A stretch of DNA of 64,000 bases from Nelumbo lutea. Lineage: Eukaryota; Streptophyta; Magnoliopsida; Proteales; Nelumbonaceae. A model generated the notes under the pieces. It was not told the origin of the DNA, did not search any database, and worked only from the letters and a program-made list of their open reading frames with translations. Location: assembly GCA_022828595.1 (NCBI GenBank), contig JAKGHH010000006.1, forward strand, positions 17,728,499 to 17,792,498. The letters run 5' to 3'. Position numbers and translations under genes: made by a program. Position 1 is the first letter of the stretch, and each line of letters begins with the position of its first letter. This document shows, piece by piece, positions 11,330 through 22,505 of this stretch.

Positions 11330-12463
11330 CGTTCACTACCCCACCCATCGGATTCCACATGATTCCTCTTGGGGAGGAAGCTGGTGTGGGACCCACCATG
11401 TAGGGGGATCATCCAATGATCTTAAGGACACCATGGCAATGATGTGCATTCAGCCATGGTGTGTGAAAGAGCCACTATCGAATCAACATCGGTCAAGTGC
11501 TTATGGCCCATTAATGTAGCACATCACACATACATCACATGCATGAAAATAATAATTGATTCAATCAACTAAACAACTGTAAAACACATAATTAAAGCCC
11601 ATATAATTTCATAATATTACCAATTAATATTGTCTAGGTATATGGGCTGAACTGCAAAGAGCAGTTTGGCCCATATAGCTTTTGTGCTGAATTGGGCTTA
11701 AAGCAGTTTTAACAATTTAAAACTAGGTTTTACAGTTGTGGGCCGAATTGCATTTTGCAATTAACCATCAATCCCTTGGCCCATATAAAAAATTTTAGGG
11801 CTGAGGCCAGCCTCTATCGAACCATAGATTCGGTCCAACAAGTTTGGTCCAATCTGGTTCGAATGGATCTAGGGTTTGGTGTTTAATTTCAAGATTTAAT
11901 TCAAGAAGATGATCTATAATTAAACAACTGATACAAGACAATCAAGAATCAATAGGAGGGATGTTCGTAAGACAACTACCTTGCAAAACAAAGATTAGTT
12001 CGTAGTATGCAATTTCCAAAACTACAAATCGCAGATGGCTGAACCCAAATCTGCGAAGTACTCTCCTTTGCGCTTTCTGCTTCATCTTCGAATAAAATAG
12101 AAAATCTACTTTTCTATTAATATTACATCAAATTTGAATTCCTATACATTCCATCTAAAAATTAAAAAATATTAATTACAGACCAAGAATGAATAGAACA
12201 ACAAGTGCATAGATTTCTTATGCCATTAAAGAATTCGATCTCCACCATACGAATAGCCCAAAAACCAAGAAAAATATATAGAACAGTTTTAAATATTAAT
12301 CAGATTAATAAATATTTAATTTTAGATCAATTGCCCAAAACTAGGAACCGATTTTCCAGAAAAACCCTAACTGCGCAAATCGGGTAGAACGCCTTCTGCC
12401 CATTTGCACAGATTCAGATCTGGTTTAATTCGGCTTAAGATTTGAACCTAGCTCTGATACCAC
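11330..12463 (-). mobile_element. Copia A 5' leader fragment
   Basis: The reverse complement aligns with the leader at about 56690-57560. Shared features are AATGTATAGGA, TTGATTCTTGATTGTCTT, the GGCCCATATA runs, GTGATGTGTGATGTGCTA and CTTCCTC-CCAAGAGGAA. It joins the primer site and LTR at 12464, so this is the 5' end of a minus-strand copia A copy. The rest (last part of leader, gag, pol, 3' LTR) is missing: the element is truncated near 11330. Confidence 0.85.
12447..12462 (-). other. Primer binding site, initiator Met-tRNA type
   Basis: On the minus strand, TGGTATCAGAGCTAGG lies one base after the LTR end. TGGTATCAGAGC is complementary to the 3' end of plant initiator tRNA-Met and is the usual copia primer site. 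It fixes the orientation of the copy and marks the 12464 side as the inner LTR border. Confidence 0.88.
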
Positions 12464-13692
12464 TAAAGGGATGAGAGATCCATCGTATAGATGGCTGAGC
12501 CTTGCAGGAAGGCTAGGCAAAATTTCAAAAATATCTTTCTCTCCTATCTAGGAATCGCATTCCCTATTTTAGAAAACCGCATTTTCAAGGATCAATCTTG
12601 AAACAAAACAGACAAGATCTAAAATCAAAAAGGGAGGAGAGGGATATACTTGATATGGAGTAACAATAACTCTCAATGAATGTGTTCACGCCCAAAGAGA
12701 AGACCAAAAACCACTTCCAATGAAGATGACACAGTGTGAGGTGAAGCAGAATCAACAAGACGACTCTTTAGCAAGAATGTAGTAGAGGGCTAGTGAGTGC
12801 TATTTCAGATTGCCTCTTCTACTAAGAAGCAATATCAAGAACGATTCTTGATCACTCCCACATGTGGAGATCGAACTGGGTAGGGGTGGCAAGAACAAGA
12901 AGAAAAGAGTGGAATACAGGGGCAGTCAAACTGTATACTGTCTTCTCTTAATTCAACAAACTGTGAGTGTGTCTTTTGAGGTCCGCCTTGCTCTCCTATT
13001 TATAGCCTTAAAGAGGGAATCTCCTAATCTTATTAGGAGTTTCCTAATTCAAATATTTTATTTGGATCTGGACTCTCTTTAAGAGATAAGGATAATCCCT
13101 TATCTTATCTGAAGATAAAGATCAGCCTTCCTAATCAAATTAGGAATTTCCTTATCCAAATCATTATTTGGATCTGGACTCTTTAAGTGGATAGGTATAA
13201 ATCCCAAATCCGCCCCCTATTTAATTAATCTTATTAAGCCAGATCGAATTGGGCTTTAGGCCTATTAAGTCTATGTGCTCACTTAACCTCTTAACATGCT
13301 GCCCAGTTAGCTATCTTTGTATGACGTGGGACCCAAACATAGATCTACACATCAGGCACATGGGTTCAACCCAGCCTTTCTTATAAGGCCTAGCTGAATT
13401 CACTATAGAAGACAATGAACCCCTGAGTCCATCACCGTGGGCTCTCAATGGGATCAACATTTACATTAAATGGTCATTGGGTCCAGCCACCTTATGAAAA
13501 CCCAAGGATTGTAGGTAGATGCAAGATTATCCAATCAAGTATTAGCCTCAATGGTCTTACACTTAATCTCTCAGCCCATAATGATCAAACATTGCCCGAC
13601 AAGAGAAGACCTCTCCCTCGGCTGCAAGGAACGGTGTTGCACTCTCTACTCACATGGATCATGGGAATTAAAACATTTTGCAAGCATTTTGA

Positions 13693-13736
<44 letters not shown>

Positions 13737-14278
13737 AATATATTTTTGCAAGAAACAAATTTCAACAGTTGAAATTAACTACCAGTAGTTTAGGTTTCTA
13801 TCAGAGAGAGTGCATCCCCGGTCATTCACTTTGTTTGACAAAGGGGCTGATCCTATCACTATGATCACCCACTCAGATGAATTCTAGGACTGTCCCAACA
13901 TACCTAGGTTTTGACCCTCTCTAAGGATCTCACTGATTGGCATATCAAAGACAGCTCAATCCAACACCTAATGCAGTATCATTATCGAGTCTAGGGGTCA
14001 GGTGTAACAATCCAGTTTTTCCCATCTATGTCCAAGGTCTAGGGCAATACTGGAATTTTGGTCTAGTTCAGGGTTTCAAGAAAATCCACACTACATGTAC
14101 CTCAGGTTTCACCCTGTCAGCTAAGACAAGCCACCCCAACCAACTTGGCGACACATCAATGTCAGCCTTGGCAGGATAAATCTCCTGATTGAAGATTTAT
14201 TGTGTACTTTATTCATTTACAATAAATATCAAAAAGGTATATCAATCTTATTGGAGCTAAGGGCATAACTATCTAACA
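12464..14278 (-). mobile_element. 5' LTR of a truncated copia A copy
   Basis: Minus-strand LTR of 1815 bp. The outer end at 14278 is the complement of TGTTAGATAG and the inner end at 12464 (TA in place of CA) is followed by the primer site. A TATA-like GGCTATAAATAG lies at about 12997-13008 on the minus strand. A (TA)n tract of about 34 bp at 13700-13733 is specific to this copy. The outer border touches a gypsy LTR fragment, suggesting insertion into it; the matching target duplication is lost with the 3' half. Confidence 0.88.
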
Positions 14279-14656
14279 TTATGCTCATCTTGCCCGAATC
14301 GGACGGACTTGATAAGCCTTATCGGCTAGCACGATGTCTACCTCCTGGTGCAGAACGGACTCCTAATAGCGTGTGCCAAGGATCTCAGAGGTGTTCCGTG
14401 AGACTCACGGCAGCTCAACTATATAAGGGCACCTACTCCCATACCAAAAGTACGCGTGATTATTTGCATTCTAGCTTTCTTTCTATCAAGTTTATAGCTC
14501 ACAATCACTAAGTACTAACTTGAGCATCGGTGTGACCACATCGGGTGAGTCACCCCAAGTTCTCTAAGCATTCTTTATTTGCAGTGTGACCAACTAAATA
14601 AGCAACCGACGTCCGAGCTGCCATCCAGCTAGGAGCAACCAGATCGCACACCATCA
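14279..14656 (+). mobile_element. Gypsy LTR fragment (3' part)
   Basis: It contains a TATA box (CTATATAAGGGCACC, about 14418), then ACTAACTTGAGCATCGGTGTG and the end GATCGCACACCATCA. The promoter-to-R-to-U5 layout and the ACTTGAGC-TCGG motif are shared with the gypsy LTRs at 44920-45832 and 52164-52811. The left part is missing and is replaced by the copia LTR at 14278. There is no coding content. Confidence 0.65.
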
Positions 14657-14870
14657 CATTACATATGAATCCAATCGAAGTTGGGTTTCTCTCTTTCTAC
14701 TACCAAATGCTACAACTCTTAGAACAATCCTCTTTTTGGATGGTTTGGCATGCCAATAATTACTAAACGGGCAAATTTCTTAAACTACCCATACTGTTTA
14801 GATAATTGACTAACTCTACCCTTACATATTGTATGTCTTAGAGTTCCCCTAAGTTTTCTAACAATTGACT

Positions 14871-16819
14871 TGAAGGGATAAGAAATCCATCACATGGACA
14901 CCCAAAGATTGCAGAATAAGGGGGCAAATTTCAAAAATTTTTCTCTCCCTTCAACTAGGAATTGAATTCCCCATTTAGAAAATCATATTTTCAAGGATCA
15001 TTCTTGAATCATAAACTGAACCAGATCTGAACCAAAAGGAGTAGGGAGAGATAATACCTAATACAGAGAAGTAGTATCTCCCAATGGAGGTGTTCACGCC
15101 CAAGGAAGGATCTAAAATCTACTCCAACTGAAGATGGCACAGTGCAGGGTGGAGCAGAATCAACAGTGTTCTTCCAAAAGAATTTGACCCTTCTCAAGAA
15201 TCACCTGGATGGCTTGTGAATACAACTCCCACCAATCTTTTCTCCAAAAGATTGGTATCAAGATCCAATCTTGATATCTCCCAAGAACTAGAGATCGAAC
15301 TGCTATAGGCGGCGGCTGCAGGAAGGAGGCGGCAAGAGAGTATTTGCAGGGTGTAGATTCTCTCTTCTTGTGACTTCAGCTCTGAAGACAAGAATGTGTA
15401 TTGCTTGTATGTCTAATAGCTGCCGCCCCCTCTTCCTTTTATAGACTTAAAAAGGGATTAGCTCCTAATCCCATTACGAGTTGCTAACCCAAATCATATT
15501 TGGATTAGAAGTCCCTTTAAGTGATAAGGGATAATCCTTATCTTATCTGCAGATTAAATCAACCATCTCCTAATCTAATTAGGAGGTTTCCAGATCTAAA
15601 TTTTATTTAGATCTTGGACTCTCTAAGTGGATAAGGTGTGGGTCCAATCCTATCAGCTGATCCATGTCAGAATTCGCCCCTTAAGTGACTAATCAAATTA
15701 GCCCATTTCGAAATGGGCTTAAAGCCCATTTAAGTTATGTATTCATTTAGCCTTTCAAATTGCTGCCTGGTTGGGCTTCCTTGTATGGCATGGGACCCAA
15801 ACATTGATCTACACATCAGCCACATGGGTTCAGCCCAGCCTTTGTTACAAGTCCTGGCCGAATACACTGTTATGGATAGTGCACCCCCTGAAACCCATCA
15901 GATGGGCTCTATGGGCCCAACACTTACCCTAAGTGGTCCTTGGGCCAAGCCACCTTGTAACACCCGGGACTATGGGCAGATGCAAGATTAGTCCATCAGG
16001 TATTATTCTCAATGGTCTTACACTTAACCTCGCAGCCCATAATGATCATACACTACTCGACAAGAGAGGACCTCTCCCTCGGCTGCAAGGAACAGTGTTG
16101 CACTCTCTCCTTATATGGATCCCGGGAATTAAAGCCTTTTGCAAATCATTTCGAAACCATAATATATATACTTTTATATCTCATATAAAACATGTTTTGC
16201 AAAACAAATCTCAACGATTGAAATCAGTTGCTGGTAGTCTTGGTTTCCATTAGTGAGAGTGCATCCCCGATCATTATCTTTATCCGACATAGGGGTTGAT
16301 CCTATCACTATGATCACCCACTCAAATGAATTCTCAGACTGTCCCAACATACCCAGGTTTTGACCCCCGCTAAGGATCTCACTGATTGGTACATCAAAGA
16401 CAGCCCAATCTGACAACTAGTGCAATATCATAATCGAGTCTAGGGGTCGGGTGTAACTTTCCAGTTTTGCCCATCAATCTCCAAGGTCTAGGGCAATACT
16501 GGAAATCTGGTCCAATTCAAAGATTCAATTAATCCTACACTGTATGTGCCTAGGGTCTCACTCCGGTGGCTGAGACAAGCCACCCCAACCGACTTGGTGG
16601 CGCCATAGTGTCAGCCTTGTCAGGATAGGTCTCCCCAGACCGACCCACTGGCTGTGAACATTCTAAACTAACACGAGTCCCATTAAGTGTCCAGTTTAAA
16701 GGTATTACACAGAAACATACCAAGGGAACATGAATCAAATATGCACTTTTATTCATTTACAATAAACTCATAAAATACATCATTTTGATTGAAGCTAAGG
16801 GCATACAAAACTGTCTAAC
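14871..16819 (-). mobile_element. Copia A solo LTR inside the inverted-repeat element
   Basis: Minus-strand LTR of about 1.95 kb, from TGAAGGGATAAG at 14871 to CTGTCTAAC at 16819. It has a minus-strand TATA box TATAAAAG at 15436-15443. No internal sequence is attached. The interrupted host repeat reads ACAATTGAC before and AGCTCTACCCCTGCC after. The exact 5-bp target duplication is not resolved (TGACT against TAGCT). Confidence 0.88.
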
Positions 16820-16931
16820 TAGCTCTACCCCTGCCGTTAACATCCGTTAATATCCCCTCAAATCCATACACATGTGAGACAACGTGATGTATACAATTCT
16901 TTTAAAATCCAATATTACCCTCCGTCCCACT

Positions 16932-17050
16932 TTTGTAAATCAGGTGAAAATCATTGCCTATGAACAAATCGTTGCCTAGAACAAGTTTCTGAAGATTAGT
17001 GCATCCACAGGCAGTAACTCGTAGTCCTTGATCAATTGAAGTCTGTGGGA
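16932..17050 (-). pseudogene. Possible LRR fragment, F-box/LRR-like
   Basis: The minus strand reads SIDQGLRVTACGCTNLQKLVL, which fits the plant F-box leucine-rich repeat pattern xDxGLxxxAxGCxNLxxLxL. After this one repeat the similarity fades. It lies within a region bounded by transposon inverted repeats, so it may be a captured gene piece. Only about 25 residues support the call, and a chance match cannot be excluded. Confidence 0.35.
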
Positions 17051-17618
17051 GAGAAGTGAATGAGGAGAAGAAAAGTGGAAGAGAATAAGGCAAAGAGGAG
17101 TAGCATAGGCAGAGAGTTGAAGTGATTGTTGGAGAAAAAGAATAGGAGGAAGAAGAAAGATTGCAGAGAGAGAGAGGGAGGCAAAGAGATCACATCTTGC
17201 TTCTTATCAGTCCTCACAGAGATCACATCTTGGTTGTTGTTGCTTCATACCAACCAAGAGATGGAGTTGTTGCAGGGACCAGAAATGACGTCAAGAGCTG
17301 TGAAGCCAACCCCGAACACTGGAATGGAGATTAACCCCGAAAGAAAGTGGCTCAAACAAAAGAAGGCACTAAGAAGGAGAGCTTCATACCTCATAGATCA
17401 TCAAGGAAGAAAATCTAGACTCTCACTTCAATCCTAACTGCTCAAAGCAAGGTTGCTTGTGGTATTGTTGATGTATTACCTTATCTAGAAGGTTTTGGAC
17501 AGCAGCTTTACGGGCAGAGCCATTGCTGAACTTAACAAATACGAGCCATGGGAGATTCATGGTATTATATATCATCTTCTACTACCCATCAAGTTCTAAT
17601 ACTCGTATAAATAAAAGG

Positions 17619-18262
17619 GCAAGTTTTTTAAGTACCCCTAAGGTTTAGGAAATTTGCAAATTCTATCCTTACCTTTTACATATTATCTTAAATTATCTCC
17701 AAGTTCTCTGACAATTACAATTGACACCACTCCAAGTTTGCTTTTTCTTAGGCGTAAAGAAGGGAGAGAAAAAGAAATAAAAATAAAAGCTGAAAGGGCA
17801 TGGAGAACGGAGGCTTCAGCTGGATTTGCACAGGCAACATAAAAAGCAGACACGACATAGAGCAAGGATTGTGAGATTATGACCTCTATAACTTGATTTA
17901 TAGGTGATGTCAAAAGTTTTTTTGATTTTATCATTTTAATCAGATCAGCTAAACTCTTGAGATCTCCGTCTTTTAGCCCGAGCTTGAATCTGCTAAGCTT
18001 CGTTGCTTGAAGATTATATAAAGAGCAGTGTTCACCATTCTGTTATGGTTATATTTTGACATTGTAATCATAAAGAGGATTTTAGGAATTTAAAAAAATC
18101 AATCACGTGATGTGACATGTGAATAGAGTGAGATGAAAAATTACTAATAAGGGAGGTTTTAGACAATTGTTAGAAAACTTAAAGATAGTTTAAGACAATA
18201 TGTAAACAATAAAGATAGAGTTAGTTGATTTCCTGAATTAGGGTACTTTAAGAAATTTGTCC
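17619..18262. mobile_element. Second inverted-repeat MITE copy
   Basis: GGGCAAGTTTTTTAAGTACC at 17619 is a diverged left end. It is followed by the same subterminal words as the 14769 copy (TTACATATT, CTTAAATTATCTCCAAGTT, GACAATT). The right end at 18262 is the inverted form. The copy is 644 bp with no transposase. Confidence 0.5.
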
Positions 18263-18603
18263 TAAATAAAATTTCACATGGATTCTGGAAAAAAAAATGA
18301 AGTGAAAGGGAAGATGGGAGACAAAGAGTGATAATTCTTCAGCCTCTAGGACTGAAAGTATCCGACTGGGCTTCAAACAAATAGAGCTACGGAACTAGGA
18401 ATTGGAAGGCCACTAGTAAAAGATTAGGAGATTTACAATTCAAAGATGGTTGCACTTGTGGACATGAAGAAGACTCTAGTGAGGACAGGAAGATTTTCAG
18501 AGATAGAGGATTGTTTATTTTCTAGCGTTTCGTATAGATATTGTATTTGGTTAGATTTAGTAAATTAATTCAATTATTCATGCGCCACCCCATGAACGTA
18601 TAG

Positions 18604-18945
18604 GATGAGTGGGTGATCTCACGGATGTTCCAGGAGACGGGTGGTGTTGTCGCTGTAGGAGAATCTTCAGTTGCCCTTCTTCTCATCTATGCCACCGATG
18701 ACAGTTATGTTTATCACAAGCCCAAGGAGCCCAGTTTTGGCATTGATTCTGTAGATCTCAACCGGTAGCCGACAGCTAACGAGTTACCTATAGCTGGAGT
18801 GGAAACATGTGTCCAAATGTTTCAATTGACGAACAAAGGGCAATACAGCAATACAACAAAGGACGTTATACTTGATCGTATTAGAGGGCTGAAGGCAGAA
18901 CAACGTTTCAGTTGGCTATCTAGTTGTGGGATTGATCAGTCGTAA
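18604..18945 (+). pseudogene. Probable NAC transcription factor C-terminal exon relic
   Basis: The frame opens with DEWVISRMFQETGG, resembling the end of the NAC DNA-binding domain (D/E-EWV-x-CR-V/I-F-x-K). It runs 113 codons to a TAA at 18943 with a single internal TAG (18766-18768, after DSVDLNR). The rest (IYATDDSYVYHKPKEPSFG, GVETCVQMF) is acidic/aromatic and looks like a NAC C-terminal region. A stop sits just before the first codon and no upstream NAC exons are seen, so this is a truncated copy. The call rests on one short motif. Confidence 0.4.
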
Positions 18946-19923
18946 TTTAGCTAGTGATTCCATATTCCCAACCCAATATTTGTTTGATGGAAAATGGAAA
19001 TGAAGGCAGAGACAGGAGACGAGAAATGGAGGCGGAGGCAAAGATGAAGATGGCTACAGAGACCGGTTCAAAATCGTTCAAAATATTCATTGGATTGGAT
19101 TGGACCTAGTCCATTTATAATAGATTCACATTAAACTGGATCGGATTGGACCAAATTCAATCCAATTGAAATCCTCACCGCTAGTAATATTATTAAAGAG
19201 AGACAAATTGACTCTTGCGTGTGGCGAGGTTACTTGACAATTGGGTGAATGGTGAGACCTACAACTTTATGAATCACAAAATATGTTGGTTCATATGCTC
19301 TTTAGGTCTGTTTACGGACATTTCTCATCAAGGATTAACGTAACAGCTTTACTTTGTCTTCTTAACCATTCACCGATGCAATGTGAAGGGCAGCAAACCG
19401 TCGTGGTGGTGTTTGTGTACAAACTAGTAACAACCGGATCCCATGGTAATGGGCCTTTGCCAGATTCAGGCCCATAGCCATTGTTGATCAATAGTATCTA
19501 TAATCTACAAGATAAGAAGTTGCAAATCCAACCATAGGTGAACAAAGCCAATAATTAAAAAAAAAAAAAAAAAAAAAAAACAGATTATGTCTAATAAATA
19601 ATAACAGATGGAAAGGGAAGATTTGCTATTATATTTCCAGACTAAGCCTTGGGAGAAATTTTCCCGGGTCCCCCCTCCTCAACTTCAAGTGCAATGTCTT
19701 TCGTTTCACCAAAAGCTACAAAAATGAAGAGTTTGGCTTTTAATGCTGGCCCATCCTCCATTAGCTTTGATTTAAGAATTTTTCTTTTGGATCCGAAGCT
19801 GCAGAGCCTCTTGAGCTTATGGGCTGGCTCGTCGCTCGTGGGCTTGTGGCATAGAATGACAACCGAAGGAGCTTCTATGCATTGATTCAGTTTTCCATGG
19901 CTGACCTTCCTGAAGATGTTGTG
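18946..19923. other. No gene seen; poly(A) tract
   Basis: AT-rich sequence with GGATTGGATTGG-type repeats near 19090-19160 and a 24-bp A run at 19557-19580. A 78-codon open frame at 19649 shows no recognisable domain. The right end is the 3' flank of the minus-strand SAUR gene. Confidence 0.6.
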
Positions 19924-20232
19924 TTACTCTTCTAACAAGCCATTCAAAAGATGGAAGAAAGTGTCTTCTTTGCAAGGAATCGTTAGGCCACCCATTGGAT
20001 GATCAAACCCAAACTCTTCCTCGACCTGACCTAACAATTCTTGGAATGAAGGATAATTCAAATAGGATACTGGAATAACAAACCTCCTCTTTTCTGCTTC
20101 TCCTACATAGACCGCCAAATGACCCTTGGGAACATTGGCTGTTGTTGACCAAAGCGATTGGTTCCTCCCTCCTGAAAGAGAGCGGCGAAGAATCTCCTTT
20201 GTATGAAGCAAAGCAGGCAAGCGGAAACCCAT
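19924..20232 (-). CDS. SAUR: SAUR-like auxin-responsive protein
   Basis: Single-exon gene of 102 codons from ATG at 20232, giving [19 protein letters not shown]. An in-frame ATG three codons upstream (20241) is possible, but MGFRLP is the usual SAUR start. The whole auxin-inducible domain is present: [48 protein letters not shown]. The family acts in growth control: known members bind and inhibit PP2C.D phosphatases, which keeps plasma-membrane proton pumps active. The gene has no intron, as usual, and length is typical. A TATA box lies about 90 bp upstream. It is divergent from the gene at 21450. I see no damage. Confidence 0.93.
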   Translation of the reverse strand: MGFRLPALLHTKEILRRSLSGGRNQSLWSTTANVPKGHLAVYVGEAEKRRFVIPVSYLNYPSFQELLGQVEEEFGFDHPMGGLTIPCKEDTFFHLLNGLLEE

Positions 20233-20319
20233 GATTTGCAAGGTTACTTGGCAAAAGAAGGATTCACAAGATATTGATCTCGAAGATTGCTAGATGAACG
20301 TCCACACTACTAGATGTGT

Positions 20320-20331
20320 AATATATATATA
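20320..20331 (-). promoter_or_regulatory. TATA box of the minus-strand SAUR
   Basis: On the minus strand CTATATATATAT lies about 88 bp upstream of the ATG at 20232, next to a CT-rich tract (GA on the plus strand, 20330-20348), a common plant core-promoter feature. Confidence 0.6.
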
Positions 20332-21318
20332 GAGAGAGAGAAAGAGAGGTAGACCAATATTGAAATGTTGTGGCCAGTAGGCCTTATATTCTCAAAAGAG
20401 TGACTAGCAGGAGAGCCCACACTTTTCATATTAGGCCTTGTGAGGGACATGGTACATGTGAAATCATTTTATTTTGCCTTTTAACTCATTTACAAAGATT
20501 TGTTGAGAGTGAATACACAACTTACTAATACATCAGTTCATGTCCCATGTCCCACTGAACCCACTTGAATAGACATGAAGAGTGGACAACTGATGGTCTT
20601 CACATGTGCTGCTCCACTCTCACCAAATACAATGAGCTGACACATATAGTCTTCGTGATAACCAAATTGCACCTCTAAAACTGAAAAAGGGGACCACATA
20701 TGTATCCATATAAGATCTGATAGTCGTACATAGAAAAATCTTCCGTTTGACCATCAAACAGCTCTCTGAGGCCCCTAAGAAAGGATATATATACCACAGC
20801 CGGACAAGTCCCACCAATCTTGATAATTGACTGGGAAGGCAAAGCCATGTGAAACCATGACGTCATGACCCATGTCCCCCCTCGTTGCCATGCATGTAAC
20901 TACACGCTTGTCATCAGTTATTAACAAATTTATAGTGGGATTTGGGCAACGAGTTTACCGTGGGTGTAGGTTTGTGCCTATGAAACTCTACCCACTAGTT
21001 TAAACCGATACTAACTTTGGCCAAGAAGTGGCTTGTCTTTGTCTAGTGACCACTCGTCATTCTTTAATAGGTCTGTGACTCAAACAAAATGTCAGAGTTA
21101 GCTGTGTCCCAAAATCAAAGGTCAATTCTGCTTTATAAGGGCCTCTACTTACCTACCAATTCATGTGGAAGTGAAACAACCATACCAGACCTAATTAGAG
21201 AGTTGGGAGCAGAACCATGTGAAACCCTTCTTAGTTATTTCCCTTATCATGGTTACAGCTGTGTCTTCACCACTCATTAAATAATATTTTGAGAGGATTC
21301 CACTTCTATCTGGTCCAT

Positions 21319-21329
21319 CTATATATATA
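21319..21329 (+). promoter_or_regulatory. TATA box of SAUR at 21450
   Basis: CTATATATATA 121 bp upstream of the ATG, conserved in the duplicate at 9853. Confidence 0.65.
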
Positions 21330-21449
21330 CACGCATACCATACTTCGATGCCATCTCACATCAGGTCTTTACTTTGCAAATTATCTTTATTCTCAAAGTT
21401 ATTCTTCTTCTTCTCCTTGTCGTTCTAGGGATAACTGAGCATAGAAGCC

Positions 21450-21758
21450 ATGGGCATCCGCTTGCCTAGATTGGTTCATGCCAAGATGATTCTTCGACGT
21501 TCTTTTCTTACTGCAAATCAATCAACTTCATCAGCAGCAGCCACAGATGTCCCGAAAGGCCATTTGGCTGTTTATATTGGAGAGACTCAGAAGAAGCGGT
21601 TTGTGGTTCCCATATCCTATTTGAACCACCCTTCGTTCCAATCCTTGCTTAGTCGGGCTGAAGAAGAGTTCGGATTTGATCATCCAATGGGTGCTCTAAC
21701 AATCCCGTGCCAAGAGGATGCCTTCATAAATCTCACATCTCGGTTGAATGGCTTATGA
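21450..21758 (+). CDS. SAUR: SAUR-like auxin-responsive protein
   Basis: Intact 102-codon single-exon gene. The N-terminus [19 protein letters not shown] is followed by a Ser/Ala-rich linker (about 22-32) and the full SAUR domain: [12 protein letters not shown] (34-45), [37 protein letters not shown], and a C-terminal helix. The ATG sits in CCATGGGC, a good plant start context. It is the intact counterpart of the frameshifted gene at 9981 and diverges from the SAUR at 20232. Role as for the family: early auxin response and cell expansion, probably through PP2C.D inhibition. Confidence 0.95.
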   Translation: MGIRLPRLVHAKMILRRSFLTANQSTSSAAATDVPKGHLAVYIGETQKKRFVVPISYLNHPSFQSLLSRAEEEFGFDHPMGALTIPCQEDAFINLTSRLNGL

Positions 21759-22505
21759 GTATTAGCAACCATCACGTTCAAAATTTTGTAAAGCCTAGGA
21801 GTAGCCATTATATGTAAATAGCTTTCTTATGCAAGAGAATTGAAGAAGAGCCCTTGTCGATCATCTCTAAAATTATACAATACAATTTTCTTTTCCTTTT
21901 GTCTTTATCCTTGGGCATTAGTTAATGGTTTTAATTTATTCAAGCTATTTTCTTGTTTTCTAGTTACTCTCTCCAATTATATAGGGTGTTTTAATAAAAA
22001 CTAAAATCTAAGGTAGGTTTTTTTAAATCCATGGTGTTTCAATACATAATTTATTTTTAAATTAATAAAAAAGTAAATTACAAAAACCTCCCTGTGTTAA
22101 GTGATTTACCTATTTTTCAAAATTGCAAGTTGAACGGGACTTAGCCGACTTTTTGAATAGAGATCACAAATGCTCTACATATATGCATATCTCAGCGTGC
22201 ATTTGGAAACGAGATATTTCCAATACACGATTGGGATATACTGTAGGGCGTTAAATGCTGGTAATAGTACTCAGGCCGTCGGCTGTCAAAGAGCCTACCA
22301 AGGATGACGGAAATAAAAGGTTAATCATATATATTCAGTCTTAAAACTTGAGTGCGACCATAGGCAATTTTGGTTAAATTCTTAAGACTGAAATCAGTAC
22401 TTACGACTGAAATCGTTACTAAAAAGTGTCAAAATACTAAGGTGAAATGAGTTGTATTCATTAATAAAAAAGAGGGCAGCCAAAACTAAGTCAAACTAAG
22501 GGTAA

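Larger units (their letters stand above)
14769..18262. mobile_element. Region bounded by inverted repeats (non-autonomous DNA transposon(s))
   Basis: The left end GGGCAAATTTCTTAAACTAC at 14769 and the complement of the right end (18241-18262) match at 20 of 22 positions. A second, diverged left end starts at 17619. The region therefore holds either one large element or two related copies in a row. A copia LTR at 14871-16819 interrupts the first. No transposase is visible. Target duplications are not clear: TACTAAAC on the left and TAAATAAA on the right do not match well. Confidence 0.55.
20535..22300 (+). repeat. Segmental duplicate of the SAUR block (copy 2)
   Basis: Colinear with 8797-11075. 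It carries the intact plus-strand SAUR gene and about 900 bp of shared upstream sequence, which is also the divergent promoter region for the minus-strand SAUR at 20232. The insertion of about 200 bp present in copy 1 is absent here. After 22300 the similarity stops. Confidence 0.85.

Noticed and set aside
17126..17437. 103-codon frame, Lys/Arg-rich, as a host gene
   Set aside because: The first half is purine-repeat sequence (GAGAGAGA) and the second has no recognisable motif; it lies within a transposon-bounded region.
19557..19580. Poly(A) tract as the tail of a LINE or processed gene
   Set aside because: No LINE or exon-like sequence upstream and no target duplication visible; a simple A run is enough.
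19649..19885. 78-codon open frame before the minus-strand SAUR
   Set aside because: No start context, homology-like motif or codon pattern; composition is that of intergenic DNA.
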